The notes below the pieces were generated by a model, which had not been told where the DNA came from, searched no databases, and saw only the letters and a list, made by a program, of their open reading frames with translations. DNA of 64,000 bases from Sphingomonas xinjiangensis. Its GTDB lineage: Bacteria > Pseudomonadota > Alphaproteobacteria > Sphingomonadales > Sphingomonadaceae. Every line of letters starts with the position of its first letter. Position 1 is the first letter of the stretch. The position numbers were made by a program, and so were the translations under genes. Positions 23,908-41,027 of the stretch are shown one piece after another. The stretch covers positions 248,001 to 312,000 of the forward strand of contig NZ_JACIJF010000004.1 of the NCBI RefSeq assembly GCF_014199255.1. Reading direction: 5' to 3'.

Positions 23908-25797
23908 CTATTTCGTTGGCGAATCCAGCGGCACGACCGGCAGCATTACGCTGCTCGACTGTGCGCCGCCATGGACGATCGACACCGTAGCCTTCTGGTA
24001 ATCCGCCTTTTTGGCGAAGAAGATGTTCGGAACGTACTTCTGCGGGTTGCGGTCATAGACCGGAAACTGCGAAGACTGGATCTGGATCATGATGCGGTGA
24101 CCCGGTTGGAAGACATGATTCACCGCGGGCAGCCGGAACTTATACTCCTGGACCTTGTTCGCCGGGATTGGCGTCGGGTTCGCGAAGCTGTTGCGGTATC
24201 GGCCGCGGAAAATGTCCATGCTGATCGGAAGCTGGTAACCGCCCATTTCGGGGGTGTTTGCCATCTCGTCAGGATAGACGTCGATCACCTTGACGACGAA
24301 GTCGCCATCGGTACCGGTCGTCTTCGCGAAGATATCGGCGATCGGGGCACCGGTGACGCGGACTGGCCTGTCGAGGACGGGCGTCGAATAAGTCAGCACG
24401 TCGGGGCGACCGTCAACGAAGCGCTGGTCCCATAGCAGATATGTTTTCCAACGGCCGTCGCCGAAGTTCACCGGGCGCGGCAAGTGCGGGACGGGCTTGT
24501 CGGGATCGGAGACATAGCTGTCCTCACCCCTGCCCGCAGGCGCGAAGCCGAGGCTTGAGCCCGCCTGAAGGTAGATGGGGGTGAGCTTGCTGGTGAGCGG
24601 CCACTGTTCGTAGCGGTCCCAGCGGTTCTCGCCGGTGTTGTAGAGCATCGCCTTGGGCGGGGTGAAGGCGGGAGAGCCGTCCTTCAGATAGGCGTTGAAG
24701 AAGGGCAACAGCACGTCGCGGCGGGCTTGCAGGGCCGTGTCCCCTTCGAAATTCAGCACGCCAAGCGACGAGCCATTATAATTGAAGCCTGAGTGGCGCC
24801 ACGGGCCCATGAGGAGGAAGTTGCTGTTCGCTTGCGGCGTTTTCTGGAGCTCCTCGAAGGCGTGGATGGCGCCGTACATGTCCTCCTGGTCCCACAGGCC
24901 CTGTTCCCAAAGCGTAGGAACGTTGGACGGATTCTTCGCGAGCAGCTTGTCGAGCGCCTGCCCCTGCCAGAAGGCGTCGTATGCGGGGTGCGCTGCCATT
25001 CGGTTCCAGAATGGCAGCTGGTCGTAACCGAACTGCTTGGCCCAATCGCCCGCCGATCCGACGCGGCGGAAGGTTTCGTAATCGTCATAGCCGCCACTGG
25101 GGGGCGACTTGCCCGCGCCCTTGTAGCCGGTCTGGCTGGCGATCCAGCCGATATTGGCGAGGCGGAAGGCGCCGTGGTGGAACCAGTCGTCCCCCATCCA
25201 GCCATCGACCATCGGGCTTTCGGGTGCGGCGACCTTAAGCGCTGGATGCGGGTTTAGCAGCGCCATGACCACGGTGAAGCCTTCATAGGACGAGCCGAGC
25301 ATGCCGACCTTGCCGTTACTCTCGGGCGTGTTCTTCACCAGCCAGTCGATCGTATCCCACGCGTCTGTGGTGTGATCGACCTCCGTGGGGTTGAGCGGGC
25401 CCACTGGTGGGCGGGTGACGACATAATCGCCTTCGGAGCCGTATTTGCCGCGGATGTCCTGGAAGACGCGGATATAGCCGGCTTTCACGAAAACCTCGTC
25501 ACCCTCGCTCAGCATCGACACCATCTTGGTGCTGCCGATGCGGCGGGTGCGGCCGGCGGCGTTATAGGGCGTGCGGGTGAGGAGGATGGGCGCGTTGCGG
25601 ACGCCCTTGGGAATCATGACGACGGTGAAAAGCTTGGTGCCGTCGCGCATGGGGACCATGACTTCGCGGCGGACATAGTCGTTCGCCTGGTTGGGGGCGG
25701 TGAAGTTTGGAGGAATGTCGTTGAAGGGAATCTGCTGCGCATGGCTTGCGGTGGCGAGAGTGGTGGCGGCGAGTAGAGCGACGAGGGACTTGCGCAT
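23908..25797 (-). CDS. CocE/NonD family hydrolase (X-Pro dipeptidyl-peptidase/alpha-amino acid ester hydrolase type)
   Basis: A 629-residue secreted serine hydrolase. The signal peptide covers about residues 1-20 (ending ASHAQ). The alpha/beta-hydrolase domain has the nucleophile Ser in GMLGSSYEGFTVVM (about residue 174), the long cap region, and the C-terminal jelly-roll domain typical of this group (PVRVTGAPIADIFAKTTGTDGDFVVKVIDVYP). WMGDDWFHHGAFR matches alpha-amino acid ester hydrolases, so a beta-lactam acylase or amino-ester activity is possible. The gene lies on the - strand between rplL and rpoB, opposed to both, and its 5' end faces the rpoB promoter. Confidence 0.88.
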   Translation of the reverse strand: MRKSLVALLAATTLATASHAQQIPFNDIPPNFTAPNQANDYVRREVMVPMRDGTKLFTVVMIPKGVRNAPILLTRTPYNAAGRTRRIGSTKMVSMLSEGDEVFVKAGYIRVFQDIRGKYGSEGDYVVTRPPVGPLNPTEVDHTTDAWDTIDWLVKNTPESNGKVGMLGSSYEGFTVVMALLNPHPALKVAAPESPMVDGWMGDDWFHHGAFRLANIGWIASQTGYKGAGKSPPSGGYDDYETFRRVGSAGDWAKQFGYDQLPFWNRMAAHPAYDAFWQGQALDKLLAKNPSNVPTLWEQGLWDQEDMYGAIHAFEELQKTPQANSNFLLMGPWRHSGFNYNGSSLGVLNFEGDTALQARRDVLLPFFNAYLKDGSPAFTPPKAMLYNTGENRWDRYEQWPLTSKLTPIYLQAGSSLGFAPAGRGEDSYVSDPDKPVPHLPRPVNFGDGRWKTYLLWDQRFVDGRPDVLTYSTPVLDRPVRVTGAPIADIFAKTTGTDGDFVVKVIDVYPDEMANTPEMGGYQLPISMDIFRGRYRNSFANPTPIPANKVQEYKFRLPAVNHVFQPGHRIMIQIQSSQFPVYDRNPQKYVPNIFFAKKADYQKATVSIVHGGAQSSSVMLPVVPLDSPTK

Positions 25798-25972
25798 GCG
25801 GATCTCCGAGGTTTGGCGCAGTTAAGCGTGGCGGCCAGCATCTTGTCTACGCGGAAAACGAGCCGGGCCGATTTTACGTTTTTCGCCGTTTCCCCACATT
25901 TTCAGCGCGTTAGACGTCGACCACCTGCCCCGCCCCGTTTGCGCCCCCCGCACCTGCCCCCTTTGACATGTT

Positions 25973-26001
25973 GGACATGGCGACCTATATCGCCCTCACA
26001 C
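25973..26001 (+). promoter_or_regulatory. Sigma70-type promoter for rpoB-rpoC
   Basis: TTGACA at 25973-25978 and TATATC at 25996-26001 with 17-nt spacing, about 180 nt before the rpoB start. A perfect -35 and near-consensus -10 make it the best promoter in the window. It supports independent transcription of rpoBC from rplJL. The leader from about 26008 to 26182 holds no identified gene. Confidence 0.7.
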
Positions 26002-26182
26002 TACAGCACCGGGAAATGATGCGCCGTCGCGCAGCGCATCGATCGGATTGGGGCTGTGGATCGAGACGACGCCGAGAGCTGCCGGAATCCGAAAGGATAT
26101 CGAGCGGCTTTTTCGCGTCGCTTCGCACGTCCCGGCCCCGGAAAGGGGCACGAATTTACGGCTGACGAGGCAAGAAAACCCT

Positions 26183-30367
<4,185 letters not shown>

Positions 30368-30451
30368 GAGGAACCGGGGAGCAGCGGTTTACAAAACCGC
30401 CGCTCCCCGCCCCTCCTCGACCTGAGATTTATCCTCCCATGAGGAAATGAC

Positions 30452-34741
<4,290 letters not shown>

Positions 34742-34781
34742 GACCCTCCCGTTCGGCGGCTCTGAAGCGCTGAACTGAACA

Positions 34782-34815
34782 ACCGCCGTCCGGGGATGCC
34801 CGGGCGGCGGTTTTT
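34782..34815 (+). terminator. Rho-independent terminator after rpoC
   Basis: A 13-bp stem (ACCGCCGTCCGGG with CCCGGGCGGCGGT, one wobble), loop GATG, followed by TTTTT. It lies about 40 nt past the rpoC stop. Confidence 0.93.
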
Positions 34816-35180
34816 CGTTGGTGCGGGTGGGTTGGTGTGGCCCGGTCCGGCACGGAGGCGCGCGACAGGCGGCTGAACGCCGTTATCCGGAAGACCGCTT
34901 GTGGGGCCGCCCGTGCCAACCGTCGATGGCGGCCCCGACAGCGGGGACTCAGGGGCAGGTGCGTGATGGCGGGCAGACATCGCCGCGCTTCTTGTTCAAT
35001 CTTGGCTTGTGCCGGTGCCCTCTAGCGCCGGATGGCAGAAGAAGCGGGATTCCGGCTCGAGGCAGGGATGACGGGGAAATGGGAGCGCCCACGCCTCCCC
35101 AGCGGCCTTGAAGGGTCCCTTCCCTCAGCGAGACGCGCAGAAAGCGCGCCGTTCCGGACCGTAGCGACGGTTCGGCAGGG
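34816..35180. other. Intergenic stretch with no identified gene
   Basis: About 365 bases between the rpoC terminator and the convergent NIPSNAP gene. A short + strand open frame runs through it, but its composition is Arg/Gly/Pro-rich noise with no ribosome site. I see no repeat or RNA gene. Confidence 0.4.
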
Positions 35181-35633
35181 TCAGCGCGGCAGCGTGATGC
35201 GAGGAGAATAGTCAGCGAGTGTCATGAACACGCTGTCGACCTTCGTTACCAGCTTGCCCGCGGCTTCCGAGCTGGCGGCGACCGCGCGCCATTCGGGATC
35301 CTCGCCAAACGCCTTCCAACTCGCGTCGCGCGCCTGCCGGCTTGGATAGGCCAGCACATAGACCACCCGTCCTTCGGGCGCTTCGCCGGTCGGCTGTTCA
35401 TTCCAATAGGCGACGTTGTGCATGCCATGCTTCGCGAAGAGCTTGAGCGTGTGCTCGCGGAAACGGGCATTGAGGGCGGAGAGCTTCCCGGGCGCGGGAT
35501 AGTAGATGCGAAGTTCATAGACGGCGGTGCGGGGATCGAGCGCCGGAGCCGGGGCACTCGTCTGAGTTTGGGCCTGAGCCATCGCAGGGCTGACAGCCAT
35601 CACGGCAGAACAAGCGGCAACCATCAAGCGCAT
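35181..35633 (-). CDS. Exported NIPSNAP-family protein
   Basis: A 150-residue protein with a signal peptide (about residues 1-20, ending AMAQA) and a NIPSNAP-type ferredoxin-like domain: VYELRIYYPAPGKLSALNARFREHTLKLFAKHGMHNVAYW followed by VYVLAYPSRQARDASWKAFGEDPEW. These domains resemble antibiotic-monooxygenase dimers but no enzyme activity is established. It stands alone between rpoC and the SDR gene, transcribed towards rpoC. Its periplasmic location is inferred from the signal. Confidence 0.83.
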   Translation of the reverse strand: MRLMVAACSAVMAVSPAMAQAQTQTSAPAPALDPRTAVYELRIYYPAPGKLSALNARFREHTLKLFAKHGMHNVAYWNEQPTGEAPEGRVVYVLAYPSRQARDASWKAFGEDPEWRAVAASSEAAGKLVTKVDSVFMTLADYSPRITLPR

Positions 35634-35843
35634 TGGGCTCTCCCGATCAGAGGTGGAAACAATCCTATGTGCTTGGAAGCTGCCGCGCCAGCTGTTCCGG
35701 AGGGCGTAGATCGATGCCCCGCGGCCAATGCTCGGTGCCGTCTCCCCCCCCTGGCTGATACCAACGCGTGCGGTGTGCCCCCTCCTGAATGGTCCCCGTC
35801 GGTCGGTCCAGGGATTTCACCACCAGCTCACTGAAGGGGCAAA

Positions 35844-35878
35844 CCGCGACGGGTGGGCGGAAAACCCGCCCATCGCGG
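35844..35878 (-). terminator. Terminator-like hairpin after the SDR gene
   Basis: A long inverted repeat (CCGCGA plus TGGGCGG paired with CCGCCCA plus TCGCGG, with a 4-nt bulge) sits 15 nt past the SDR stop. On the - strand it is followed by only TTTG, so termination strength is uncertain. Confidence 0.45.
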
Positions 35879-35893
35879 CTGACGCCACGCGGC

Positions 35894-36619
35894 TCACATG
35901 TTGGCGGCGGTGGGGCGAACGATCACTTCGTTGATGTCCACGCCGTCAGGCTGTTCGAGCGCATAGCGGATCGCGCGAGCGATCGCGTCGGGCGTCAGCG
36001 ACTTCTGCCGCCAGCTCTTGAGCGCGGAGGCAAGGTTGGGATCGGTGATGTCGTTGCCGAGCTCGGTTTCGACCACGCCAGGAGAGATAACGGTCGTGCG
36101 AATGTCATCATGCTCTTGCCGCAGCCCATCGGTGATCGCCCACACCGCGTACTTGGTCGCGCAGTAGACTGCGGCACTCGGCAGCACGAGATGCGCGGCG
36201 ATCGAGGCGACGTTGACCACATGACCCGACCGCTGCGCGATGAAGCGCGGGAGCACTGCGGCGATCCCGTTGAGCACGCCGCGAATGTTCACGTCGATCA
36301 TGCGTGTCCATTCGTCCTGCTTCAGCGCGGCCAATGGCGAAAGCGGCATGACACCGGCGTTGTTGATGAGCACGTCCACGCGCCCGAACCGTTCCTCGGC
36401 GGCAGCGGCAAAGGCCGCGAAGCTGTCCGCCTCGGTGACGTCCAGCGCCTGCCAAGCGACGTTCGGTCCGACTTCCGCCGCCAGCGCTTCCAGCCGGGCG
36501 GTACGGCGCGCGCCGATGAACAGGCGAGCGCCCGTGCCCGCCAGCTCGCGCACCGTGGCTTCGCCGATGCCGCTGGACGCGCCACTGATCAGTACGGTCT
36601 TGTTGATGACGTTCGACAT
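35894..36619 (-). CDS. Short-chain dehydrogenase/reductase (SDR)
   Basis: A 241-residue classical SDR oxidoreductase. The cofactor motif ISGASSGIGEA is at about residues 10-20, a basic GARRTAR after strand 2 suggests NADP preference, NNAG is at about 85-88, and the catalytic Ser plus YCATK (about 150-154) are present. The substrate is unknown. AAAGGA lies just before the ATG, deciding the start. It is divergent from the AraC regulator with 153 nt between the starts, an arrangement that suggests the regulator controls it. Confidence 0.87.
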   Translation of the reverse strand: MSNVINKTVLISGASSGIGEATVRELAGTGARLFIGARRTARLEALAAEVGPNVAWQALDVTEADSFAAFAAAAEERFGRVDVLINNAGVMPLSPLAALKQDEWTRMIDVNIRGVLNGIAAVLPRFIAQRSGHVVNVASIAAHLVLPSAAVYCATKYAVWAITDGLRQEHDDIRTTVISPGVVETELGNDITDPNLASALKSWRQKSLTPDAIARAIRYALEQPDGVDINEVIVRPTAANM

Positions 36620-36772
36620 GATGGTTCCTTTCCTGTCGCCCTTTGGGCTTGCGACAAATGGCGTCGGAACACGAAAAGGCGTCAGAGCAATTGCCCGGGA
36701 TTCTTGCACGATCCTCCACAAAGCGGGTTTCAGCGCTTGCCGAATGCCCGCCTCCGGCCGACACGAGGAAGC

Positions 36773-37669
36773 ATGGACAGGATCGATACACTCGCCGCAC
36801 TGATCGGGCGCCACATACCCAAGACCGGGATGATCAGCACCGCCGTTGCCCGGCTGTCGCTGTTTCGCGCCGATGAGCCCACGGTTCCCCTGCCGGCGGT
36901 GTACGACGCTTCAGTTTGCCTGATCGCCCAGGGATCCAAGCGTGTCGCCTTGGGCGAACAGAGCTTGATCTATGATCCCGCGCACTATCTGCTGGTGTCG
37001 GTGGATCTGCCGCTGGTGGGCCATGTCACGCAGGCGAGCCGCGACGCACCCTATCTTTGCTGCAAGATCGATATCGACCAAGCGGCTTTGGCGGACCTGA
37101 TCCTGGCCCAGGGAAACCGCGCCCCCAAGGCGGATCTGCCGCCACTTGCGGTGTATCGAAGCGACGACGATCTGATCGATGCCGCATGCCGGCTGATACG
37201 ATTGCTCGACCGCCCAGACAGTATCGCCGCGCTCGCGCCGCTCATCGAGCGGGAAATCCTGTATCGGCTTCTCACCGGCCCGCACGGTCCGTCGCTACGC
37301 TACATGGCCGTAGCCGACAGTCACCTCAACCAAGTGAGCCGCGCCATTGCCACGATCCGCGGCGGCTTTCACCGGCAGTTGCGCATCGGCGATATCGCCG
37401 CAGCCGCGGGCATGAGCCCATCGTCACTGCACGAACATTTCAAGGCGGTGACCCGCATGACGCCGCTGGAGTATCAGAAGCAGTTGCGCCTTCAGGAGGC
37501 CCGCCGCCTGATGTTATCGGAAGGTGCAAGCGCGGGCACGGCAGGGTTCACCGTTGGCTATGACAGCCCGTCGCAGTTCAGCCGGGAATACTCCCGGCTG
37601 TTCGGCGCTCCACCACGGCGCGACATCGAGCGGTTGCAGGCCAGCGGCGATCTTCTCACGCCGCTGTGA
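36773..37669 (+). CDS. AraC-family transcriptional regulator
   Basis: A 298-residue regulator with an N-terminal AraC_N-type sensing domain (about residues 20-170, including VCLIAQGSKRVALGEQSLIYDPAHYLLVSVDLP) and two C-terminal helix-turn-helix motifs: IGDIAAAAGMSPSSLHEHFK (about 208-227) and the FTVGYDSPSQFSREYSRLFG segment (about 260-280). The start at 36773 follows GAGGA; a much longer open frame reading in from 35789 is a chance extension. It is divergent from the SDR gene, its likely target. Confidence 0.9.
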   Translation: MDRIDTLAALIGRHIPKTGMISTAVARLSLFRADEPTVPLPAVYDASVCLIAQGSKRVALGEQSLIYDPAHYLLVSVDLPLVGHVTQASRDAPYLCCKIDIDQAALADLILAQGNRAPKADLPPLAVYRSDDDLIDAACRLIRLLDRPDSIAALAPLIEREILYRLLTGPHGPSLRYMAVADSHLNQVSRAIATIRGGFHRQLRIGDIAAAAGMSPSSLHEHFKAVTRMTPLEYQKQLRLQEARRLMLSEGASAGTAGFTVGYDSPSQFSREYSRLFGAPPRRDIERLQASGDLLTPL

Positions 37670-37753
37670 TCGCGGTCGGCGCGGGCCCCTGCGCGGCGCC
37701 GCTTAGCCCGGCGTGGGGGGCGACGGCCCTAATCCAAGTAACTGACTTTATGT

Positions 37754-37779
37754 GGAACCTGCGCTTTGCAGGACGGGTT
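37754..37779 (+). promoter_or_regulatory. EcfG-type general stress promoter
   Basis: GGAAC at 37754-37758 and GTT at 37777-37779, which fits the alphaproteobacterial EcfG pattern GGAAC-N17-nGTT. It lies about 30 nt before the small ORF. No other such match with a gene at the right distance was noticed in the window. Confidence 0.55.
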
Positions 37780-37807
37780 CTAACGGCGACCAATATGGAG
37801 GTGAAGC

Positions 37808-37987
37808 GTGGCACAGAAGGGCGCAGGCGGTAATCCAGGCGCGATTACCACCAAGGGTGGCGACGGAGCGCGCGGCAGCCTTGGCACCGGGCGAGGCGGC
37901 GGATCCGACACCGGATCGAAGAAGACCGCGACGAAGAAGTCTCCCGGCGAGGGCGACAACGCCGGACAGAAGATCAACGGCGCGTAG
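37808..37987 (+). CDS. Small basic Gly-rich protein, putative stress protein
   Basis: A 59-residue ORF starting at GTG, 4-5 nt after a strong GGAGGTG site. The product is about one-third Gly, with many Lys, Thr, Ser and Asp, no hydrophobic core and a C-terminal GQKINGA, so it is likely disordered. It starts AQKGAGGNPG and contains TTKGGDG and SKKTATKKSPG stretches. I do not recognise a family. The upstream EcfG-like promoter suggests induction by general stress. Composition in all three frames is not that of a shadow, as nothing overlaps it on the other strand. Confidence 0.5.
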   Translation: MAQKGAGGNPGAITTKGGDGARGSLGTGRGGGSDTGSKKTATKKSPGEGDNAGQKINGA

Positions 37988-38169
37988 CGCTACGCAGCTT
38001 CTGCATCGCACCGCGGCGGTTCGGCAGCCGGCCGAGATGTCCGGCGAGCCGAGCGCCGCTTTGCACGATCTGCGTTTTTGAGAACATGGCTTGATGTGAT
38101 CGGTGTGCTTTGGCCACGATCCCTTGCGCGCACATGGTTCGGGGTGCGTGCCCCCCCAGGGAGAAAATA

Positions 38170-38832
38170 ATGCCGCTTCAGGCCGTTCTGTTCGATCTTG
38201 ATGGCACGCTGGTCGACAGCAACGAATATCATGTCGCGGCGTGGGAGACGGCGTTTCGGGACGCCGGCCATGCCATCCCCGCCGAGCGGATCCGCGAACA
38301 GATCGGCAAGGGCGGCGACAATCTGGTGCCGGCATTGCTGCCCGACCTGGATGAAGACGCCGTCGAGACACTTGGCAAGGCGGAGGGCGACATATTCCAA
38401 GGGCAGTATATCGAGCGCGTCCGCCCCTTCCCCGGCGCGCGCGACCTGATTGCCCGCGTCACCCAGGCGGGGCTGAAAGCCGTGCTGGCCTCTTCCGCCG
38501 GCGACGCCGATATCGAGCATTACACCAAGCTGCTGGACGCCGAGGAACTGATCGCGCTGAGCACCGGCAAGGACGATGTGAAACATTCCAAGCCGCACCC
38601 CGACATCTTTGCAGCCGCGGTGGAGAAGGCAGGCATCGCGGCTGCCGACTGCCTGGTGATCGGCGACACACCCTATGATGTGGAAGCCGCCAAGCAGTGC
38701 GGGATCGGCACGATCGGGCTGCTGTCGGGCGGGTTTTCGGAAAGCGACCTGCGCGCGGCAGGAGCAATCGCGATCTATCCCGATGCGGCGGCGCTGCTTG
38801 CCGGTTATGCGGAGTCGCCGCTGGCGCGCTGA
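38170..38832 (+). CDS. HAD-superfamily phosphatase (phosphoglycolate phosphatase-like)
   Basis: A 220-residue HAD hydrolase. Motif I is FDLDGTLVDSN (about residues 8-18, nucleophile Asp), motif II is the Ser in VLASSAGDADIEHY (about 108), motif III is the Lys in KHSKPHPDIF and motif IV is GDTPYDVEAAK (about 165). The cap domain is alpha-helical (subfamily I). It resembles phosphoglycolate and beta-phosphoglucomutase types, but the substrate is unassigned. The start at 38170 follows GGGAG and the family N-terminus. The ketopantoate-reductase-like gene follows after 26 nt. Confidence 0.87.
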   Translation: MPLQAVLFDLDGTLVDSNEYHVAAWETAFRDAGHAIPAERIREQIGKGGDNLVPALLPDLDEDAVETLGKAEGDIFQGQYIERVRPFPGARDLIARVTQAGLKAVLASSAGDADIEHYTKLLDAEELIALSTGKDDVKHSKPHPDIFAAAVEKAGIAAADCLVIGDTPYDVEAAKQCGIGTIGLLSGGFSESDLRAAGAIAIYPDAAALLAGYAESPLAR

Positions 38833-38858
38833 AGGCGGAGGGCTTAAGCGCTGCGCCC

Positions 38859-39734
38859 ATGATCCGTATTGCAGTGATTGGTGCCGGCGCGATCGGCGGC
38901 ACGCTGGCCGCCTGGCTGGCGCAGCGCGACGCCCACGCCATAACCCTGTGCGTGCGATCGCCGTTAGACGAACTGGTGGTGGAGACCCCGGCCGGCACCA
39001 TCCGCGCCGCCCCGCGGGTGCTGACCGATCCGGCGCGGGCCGAGCCGGTTGACTGGGTGTTGGCGGCAACCAAGACCTATGACTGTGCCGCCGCCGCGGC
39101 ATGGCTGCCTGGGCTGATCGGGCCGGAGACCCGGCTGGCGGTGATCCAGAATGGGGTGGAGCATCTGTCGCGCTTTCCGCAGGTGCCGGGCGCGCGGACG
39201 GTGCCGGTGATTATCGACTTGCCCGCCGAGCGGACCGCGCCAGGGCGAATCGTCCAGCGGCGCGAGGGCAGCATCCTGGTGCCCGACAGCGACGCCGGGG
39301 CGGCGTTCGCGGCGCTGTTCGCGGGCACGATCATCGACGCGCAGACCACCCCCGACTGGCTGACCGCGGCGTGGCGCAAACTGGCGATCAACTGTTCGGG
39401 TATCGTCAGTGCGATCACGCGGCGCCCCGCCGAGGTGGCAAACGACGCCGGCGTGGCCGAGGTGATGCGGACACTGGTGCGCGAGTGCATCGCAGTGGGC
39501 CGGGCAGAGGGCGCGACGCTGCCCGACAGCCTGGCCGACAAGATCGTGGTGTGGACGACGCGGGCGCATCCGCAGTCGGTCAATTCGCTGCACGCCGACT
39601 TTGTGGCCGGACGACCGATGGAACTGGAGGCGCGCAACGGCGTGATCGTGCGGCTGGGGGCACGGCACGGAATCGACGCGCCGATGAACCGGGCGCTGGC
39701 GGCGCCGCTTGGGGCCGCGGCGGCGGCGGCTTAG
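38859..39734 (+). CDS. 2-dehydropantoate 2-reductase family protein (PanE/ApbA-like)
   Basis: A 291-residue NADP-binding oxidoreductase. The Rossmann motif IAVIGAGAIGGTLA lies at about residues 4-17, the central IQNGVEH and the catalytic Lys in WRKLAINCSG (about 170-180) fit the PanE family, and the C-terminal helical dimer domain has HADFVAGRPMELEARNGVIV. The classical role is making pantoate for CoA. Paralogues with other substrates are common, so I leave the symbol blank. Its TAG overlaps the modC stop on the other strand by four bases. Confidence 0.83.
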   Translation: MIRIAVIGAGAIGGTLAAWLAQRDAHAITLCVRSPLDELVVETPAGTIRAAPRVLTDPARAEPVDWVLAATKTYDCAAAAAWLPGLIGPETRLAVIQNGVEHLSRFPQVPGARTVPVIIDLPAERTAPGRIVQRREGSILVPDSDAGAAFAALFAGTIIDAQTTPDWLTAAWRKLAINCSGIVSAITRRPAEVANDAGVAEVMRTLVRECIAVGRAEGATLPDSLADKIVVWTTRAHPQSVNSLHADFVAGRPMELEARNGVIVRLGARHGIDAPMNRALAAPLGAAAAAA

Positions 39735-40342
39735 AGCTGGACGATCTGGTTGCCGAGGCGGCGGGCTTCGGCGTGGTCGTGGGTGACGAGCAGGATCGGC
39801 AGGGACAGCGCGTCGCGGACGCGCTCGATCAAGCCCATGATTTCTTCGCGGCGGCCACGGTCGAGCGAAGATAAAGGCTCGTCCAGCAGCAGGAAGCGCG
39901 GGTTCGACAGGAGCGCGCGGCCGATCGCGACGCGGCGGGCTTCGCCGCCTGACAGCCCGCGCGGCCAGCGGTCGAGCAGTGGGTCGAGCCCCAGCAGCGC
40001 AACCGTGGTGTCCACGTCAATGGTGCCGGCGTCCTTACGGTAGCCGTAGAGCAGGTTGGCGCGCACGCGCATGTGCGGGAACAGCCGCGGCTCTTGGAAG
40101 ACATAGCCGGCGCGGCGGCGTTCGGGGGCGATGTTCACGCGAGTGGCGGTGCTGAACAGCAGGTCCCCGCCGACGCGGACATGGCCGTGATCGGGCCTGC
40201 GCAGCCCGGCGATCATGTGGAGCACGCTGGTCTTGCCGACGCCCGAAGGACCGAACAGCACCGTCACCCCGGGCGCGGGCGGGATGACGCACGACACCAG
40301 CGCTTCACCGATGCGCGCGGTGACGTCGACGTCAAAGGACAT
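39731..40342 (-). CDS. modC: Molybdate ABC transporter ATP-binding protein, short form
   Basis: A 203-residue ABC ATPase: Walker A FGPSGVGKTS (about residues 31-40), Q-loop FQEPRLFPHM, signature LSGGEARR (about 129) and Walker B FLLLDEPLSSLD (about 150-161). It lacks the C-terminal molybdate-binding (MOP/TOBE) domain found in most ModC proteins of about 350 residues. The start lies 11 nt inside modB, so the modABC genes are coupled. It energises molybdate import for molybdenum cofactor enzymes. Sequence alone cannot exclude tungstate. Confidence 0.87.
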   Translation of the reverse strand: MSFDVDVTARIGEALVSCVIPPAPGVTVLFGPSGVGKTSVLHMIAGLRRPDHGHVRVGGDLLFSTATRVNIAPERRRAGYVFQEPRLFPHMRVRANLLYGYRKDAGTIDVDTTVALLGLDPLLDRWPRGLSGGEARRVAIGRALLSNPRFLLLDEPLSSLDRGRREEIMGLIERVRDALSLPILLVTHDHAEARRLGNQIVQL

Positions 40343-41027
40343 GCAGGCCCCGGCTCGACCGGCGGGCGAGCAGTTCGGACAGGATCAGCGCGACGAGTGC
40401 CAGCACGACCGAAATCAACGCCAGGCGCAGGACCAGGGCCTCGCTCCCGGGAACCTGGAGCGCGGAATAGATGGCGAGCGGCAGCGTCTCGGTCTCACCC
40501 GGCACGTTTGAGACGAAGGTGATGGTCGCGCCGAACTCGCCGAGCGCACGGGCGAAGCCAAGGACGAGGCCGGCGATGATGCCGGGCAGGCTGAGCGGCA
40601 GAGTGAGCGTCCAGAAGACGCGCAGCCGCCCGGCCCCCAACGTGCGCGCAGCCTGTTCGAGGCGCGGCTCGACCGCTTCGATCGACAGGCGCATGGCGCG
40701 GACCATCAGCGGCAGCGCCATGACCGCGGCGGCGAGCGCGGCACCGGTCCAGCGGAACATCACGCTGACGCCGAACCAATCGGCCAGCCAGGCGCCAACG
40801 GGACCTGCAGGGGCGAAGGCGAGGAGGAGCAGCCAGCCGGTCACCACCGGCGGCACGACCAGCGGCAAGTGGACGATGCCGTCGATCAGCACCTTGCCGG
40901 GGAAGCGCCCGCGCGCGAGCAGATAGGCGATGGCGAACGCGACGGGCAGCGCCGCGAACACGGCGACGCCGGCGACCTTGAGCGACAAGGCGACGATGCC
41001 CCATTCCTCAGCGCTGAGCGCCGTCAC
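40332..41027 (-). CDS. modB: Molybdate ABC transporter permease
   Basis: A 231-residue inner membrane permease with about five helices. The binding-protein-dependent motif EFGATITFVSNVPGETETLPLAIY (about residues 164-187) is typical of ModB, as is the LPLVVPPVVTGWLLL helix. The GTG start overlaps the modA stop as GTGA, which decides the start; an open frame reading upstream through modA is a shadow. Confidence 0.9.
   Translation of the reverse strand: MTALSAEEWGIVALSLKVAGVAVFAALPVAFAIAYLLARGRFPGKVLIDGIVHLPLVVPPVVTGWLLLLAFAPAGPVGAWLADWFGVSVMFRWTGAALAAAVMALPLMVRAMRLSIEAVEPRLEQAARTLGAGRLRVFWTLTLPLSLPGIIAGLVLGFARALGEFGATITFVSNVPGETETLPLAIYSALQVPGSEALVLRLALISVVLALVALILSELLARRSSRGLHVL

Noticed and set aside
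35789..36772. Long upstream extension of the AraC gene frame (626 codons in total)
   Set aside because: The extension covers the SDR gene antisense and has no family match; the ATG at 36773 has a good ribosome site and the family N-terminus.
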